DNA of 64,000 nt. Source: Celeribacter sp. HF31 (GTDB lineage Bacteria; Pseudomonadota; Alphaproteobacteria; Rhodobacterales; Rhodobacteraceae). Within the stretch, counting starts at the first letter, position 1, and each line of letters starts with the position of its first letter. Position numbers and translations under genes: made by a program. A model generated the notes under the pieces. That model had not been told where the DNA came from. It searched no databases and saw nothing but the letters and a program-made list of their open reading frames with translations. The stretch is taken from positions 124,001-188,000 of the forward strand of contig NZ_JAATOT010000007.1 of the NCBI RefSeq assembly GCF_011806455.1, read 5' to 3'. Shown in pieces: positions 62,496 to 64,000 of this stretch.

Positions 62496-64000
62496 TTATC
62501 CATCCGACCCCATGCGCGTCGGCTCTTCGCCCTCATCAATCAGAACGCGATCCAGACCGACGTCGAGCTTGCGGCGAATGCGATCTGCCTCCTCGTCTTC
62601 CGGCTCAAAGGACAGAGCCCGTTGCCACTGAAACCGCGCCTCGCGATCCCGGCCCACGGCCCAATAGACATCACCCAAATGGTCGTTGATGATCGGATCG
62701 ACCGGCATCAATTCCACCGCGCGCTCCATCGGCTCCACGGCCTCCTCATAGCGGCGCAGACGGTAGAGGCCCCAGGCGAGACTGTCGGTGATATAGCCAT
62801 CCTGCGGGCGTGCTTCGGCGGCTTTGCGGATCATCTCCATCGCCTCATCGAGGTTGGTTTTCAGCTCCAGGAATGAATAGCCCAGATAATTCAGCACACG
62901 CGGCTGATCGGGTTCGAGTGCCAAAGCCTGACGCAGGTCGGCTTCGGATTTCTCCCACTCGCCCAGCCGTTCATAGGCTGTGCCGCGGGTGAAGTAGAGC
63001 GGCCAAAGCGCACGGGTTGGCGGCTGGTGACGCTCGATCACCACGGAATAGGCCTCAACCGCCTCTTCATAGCGTTCCGAACTGCGCAGGGCGTCCCCCA
63101 AAGCGATATGGACATTGTCCATCTCGGGATAGGCCTTGGTCAATTGGCGCAGCACTTCCAAAGAAGCCTCATCCTTGCCCGCCGCGCGCAGGGTTTCGGC
63201 ACGCCCCAGATTTGCAATCGGGAAAGCAGGATCGTCCTGCGCAATGCTGTCATAGGCCGTGGTCGCAAGATCGTAATTGCCCAGACGCTCCAAAAGCCCG
63301 GCCACATTCAAAACATAAGCCGCCTGATCCGGGCGCAGCGCCTCGGCGATGCGGGCGTAAAGGAGCGTATAAGAGTCATCAAGCCCGCCATCGAGCGCGG
63401 CAGCCACGGCGAAAAACACATCGGCGATGCCGTCACTGGCACTGCGCACGACCGTGAAGGGCACGGTATCGCCCGCAGACAGCGCAGCCCGCATTTCTTC
63501 GAGCTCCGGGTCCAACACGCCCTCGCCAAAGGCATCGTTCAACACCACAAGCGCCTCACCATTGCGTTCGAGCTGGCTGAGGATTTCGATCTTCGCCAGA
63601 ACAGAGGTGCGCGCGTCCCGCACGCCGTCCTCTGTCAGAATCGCCAGCGCGCCTTCGTAATCGCCGACCAGCCCCAGGGCCAAAGCCTTGTTATAGGCGC
63701 CGAAATGTTCGAACCCTTCGCCGAGGCCGGTGCCTTCGTCGAACAATTCCAAAGCGCCCGACATATCGCCCTGACCGATATGCGCCCAGGCCAACATGAG
63801 GCCGTCGACCACGGTACTGATGCTTTGCCCGCCTTCGAGCGCGGTGATGAGACCGTCGTAATCGCCGTCGCGGGCCAACAGCGTCAGCTCCGCCATGGCG
63901 GCGATCTGATTGCCCGGCTCGATCTGGTTCAACAGCGCGGCATAGCCTTTGGTGGCGTCGAAGTCGCCCATGGAGATATGCGCCGAGATCACGGATTCGA
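62496..64000 (-). CDS. Tetratricopeptide-repeat protein (N-terminus cut by window)
   Basis: At least 498 residues of helical TPR units are visible (for example YEEAVEAYSVVIERHQPP, ALALEPDQPRVLNYLGYSFLEL, AVELMPVDPIINDHLGDVYW). The open frame runs on past the right edge, and the GTG at 63992 is not a convincing start, so the gene is partial. Related proteins are exported and begin with a signal peptide, which would lie outside. TPR arrays mediate protein contacts; partner unknown. Directly upstream of ispE. Confidence 0.88.
   Translation of the reverse strand, partial: ESVISAHISMGDFDATKGYAALLNQIEPGNQIAAMAELTLLARDGDYDGLITALEGGQSISTVVDGLMLAWAHIGQGDMSGALELFDEGTGLGEGFEHFGAYNKALALGLVGDYEGALAILTEDGVRDARTSVLAKIEILSQLERNGEALVVLNDAFGEGVLDPELEEMRAALSAGDTVPFTVVRSASDGIADVFFAVAAALDGGLDDSYTLLYARIAEALRPDQAAYVLNVAGLLERLGNYDLATTAYDSIAQDDPAFPIANLGRAETLRAAGKDEASLEVLRQLTKAYPEMDNVHIALGDALRSSERYEEAVEAYSVVIERHQPPTRALWPLYFTRGTAYERLGEWEKSEADLRQALALEPDQPRVLNYLGYSFLELKTNLDEAMEMIRKAAEARPQDGYITDSLAWGLYRLRRYEEAVEPMERAVELMPVDPIINDHLGDVYWAVGRDREARFQWQRALSFEPEDEEADRIRRKLDVGLDRVLIDEGEEPTRMGSDG

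Noticed and set aside
62496-63992. GTG at 63992 as the start of the TPR gene
   Set aside because: The frame is open through to the window edge and no ribosome site or signal peptide is seen, so the gene is treated as truncated.

Overview
The window looks like the chromosome of a Rhodobacterales (roseobacter-group) alphaproteobacterium. The evidence is the high GC coding style together with an Mcl1-type L-malyl-CoA lyase, a DgcN/DgcA D-glutamate pathway, DUF1244, DUF5671 and YdcH small proteins, a phaA-phaB pair, and a spike-base protein of the Rhodobacter gene-transfer-agent type. No rRNA, tRNA, CRISPR array or insertion sequence was recognised.

Left part (1-35.6 kb) is mostly housekeeping. 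A minus-strand translation block runs rpmI-rplT, then pheS-(unknown 107 aa)-[ASCH-YrhK]-pheT. A 75-bp exact duplication of the pheT 5' end flanks the ASCH-YrhK pair and marks an insertion into the operon. Pyruvate kinase follows, then a plus-strand run of small metabolic and membrane genes, and an acidic RTX-like protein with a perfect CtrA-type box upstream. Next is a minus-strand dgcN-dgcA-D-amino-acid transaminase operon, divergent from mcl1. Then come an AraC/GyrI regulator, accA, plsC-ftsX-ftsE, a zinc-ribbon protein, a TIGR02302 (DUF4175) protein, lysA-lipoprotein-argH, a TlpA-like thioredoxin, a PAS protein, an EAL protein, phaA-phaB, a DMT exporter, YdcH, a TrmN6-like methyltransferase, DUF2007 and a polyprenyl diphosphate synthase.

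Right part (35.6-60.9 kb) is one large exopolysaccharide locus. It holds YjbF and YjbH homologues, a GhsA/GhsB-like spike pair, a WcaF-like acetyltransferase, five glycosyltransferases, two sulfotransferase-like proteins, a Wzx flippase, a Wzy-like polymerase, Gmd, Fcl, Wzc, Wza, a Thr-rich GfcA/YjbE-like secreted protein, a ClpP-fold-like periplasmic protein, ManC and ManB. Together ManB, ManC, Gmd and Fcl make GDP-mannose and GDP-L-fucose. The glycosyltransferases, Wzx and Wzy build and polymerise the repeat unit, and Wzc/Wza with the Yjb proteins export it. The sulfotransferases and acetyltransferase suggest a decorated, probably sulfated, fucose-containing polymer. No initiating sugar-phosphate transferase or Wzb phosphatase is present in the window.

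The right end returns to housekeeping: a metallophosphoesterase, ispE, and a TPR protein cut by the window edge.

The most interesting observations are the duplication-flanked cassette inside pheST, the head-spike genes sitting inside the polysaccharide locus, the split Yjb/Gfc module, and the D-amino-acid operon.
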